Assembly (NCBI GenBank): GCA_946406095.1
Contig: CAMJJO010000098.1
Coordinates: forward strand, 1-6,384
Origin: an uncultured Bacteroidales bacterium
GTDB taxonomy: Bacteria; Bacteroidota; Bacteroidia; Bacteroidales; UBA932
DNA length: 6,384 nt
Reading direction: 5' to 3'
Part shown: piece after piece, positions 6,381 through 6,384 of the stretch
Numbering within the stretch: the stretch's first letter is position 1
Layout: each line of letters begins with the position of its first letter
Notes under the pieces: generated by a model
Seen by the model: the letters and a program-made list of their open reading frames with translations, nothing else
What the model was told of the DNA's origin: nothing
Database searches by the model: none
Made by a program: the position numbers and the translations under genes

Positions 6381-6384
6381 TCGC

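Overview
The window looks like chromosomal DNA from a Bacteroidota member, probably Bacteroidales. Four things suggest this. Two promoter -7 elements fit the TAnnTTTG pattern of that phylum. No start codon has a clear Shine-Dalgarno sequence. Many products are exported, with short MKK/MKR signal peptides ending in A-Q, or a lipobox. The LuxS resembles those of gut Bacteroides in layout. Genus is not resolved. The coding regions are GC-rich and the short intergenic gaps are strongly AT-rich. There are six protein genes and almost no free space. I see no RNA gene, CRISPR array, insertion sequence or phage gene.

Left half, minus strand (4-3301): a two-gene operon. It is read from a 561-aa AspT/YidE-type inner-membrane transporter (two homologous membrane halves around two RCK_C domains) into a 535-aa lipoprotein related to the M49 (dipeptidyl-peptidase III) metallopeptidases. 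The gap is 4 nt. The peptidase-like protein carries Arg where the first zinc-binding His of the HExxH-type motif is expected.

Centre (3302-3383): an 82-bp divergent promoter region. The leftward -7 element lies so close to the transporter ATG that its transcript should be leaderless or nearly so. The rightward element serves luxS.

Right half, plus strand (3384-6380): luxS, which makes homocysteine and the AI-2 precursor DPD from S-ribosylhomocysteine. After a 56-bp AT-rich gap comes a tight three-gene set of exported proteins: a 187-aa beta-rich, possibly outer-membrane protein, a 442-aa two-domain enzyme, and a 179-aa secreted protein of unknown family. Gaps within the set are 1 and 12 nt.

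The most interesting item is the 442-aa protein. It joins a class A acid phosphatase (PAP2/PhoN) domain to a VanX/DdpX-type D-Ala-D-Ala dipeptidase domain in one exported chain, and all recognisable catalytic residues of both are present. With its two uncharacterised exported partners it may be a small envelope or peptidoglycan-salvage module. That function is inference; the domain fusion is read directly from the sequence.
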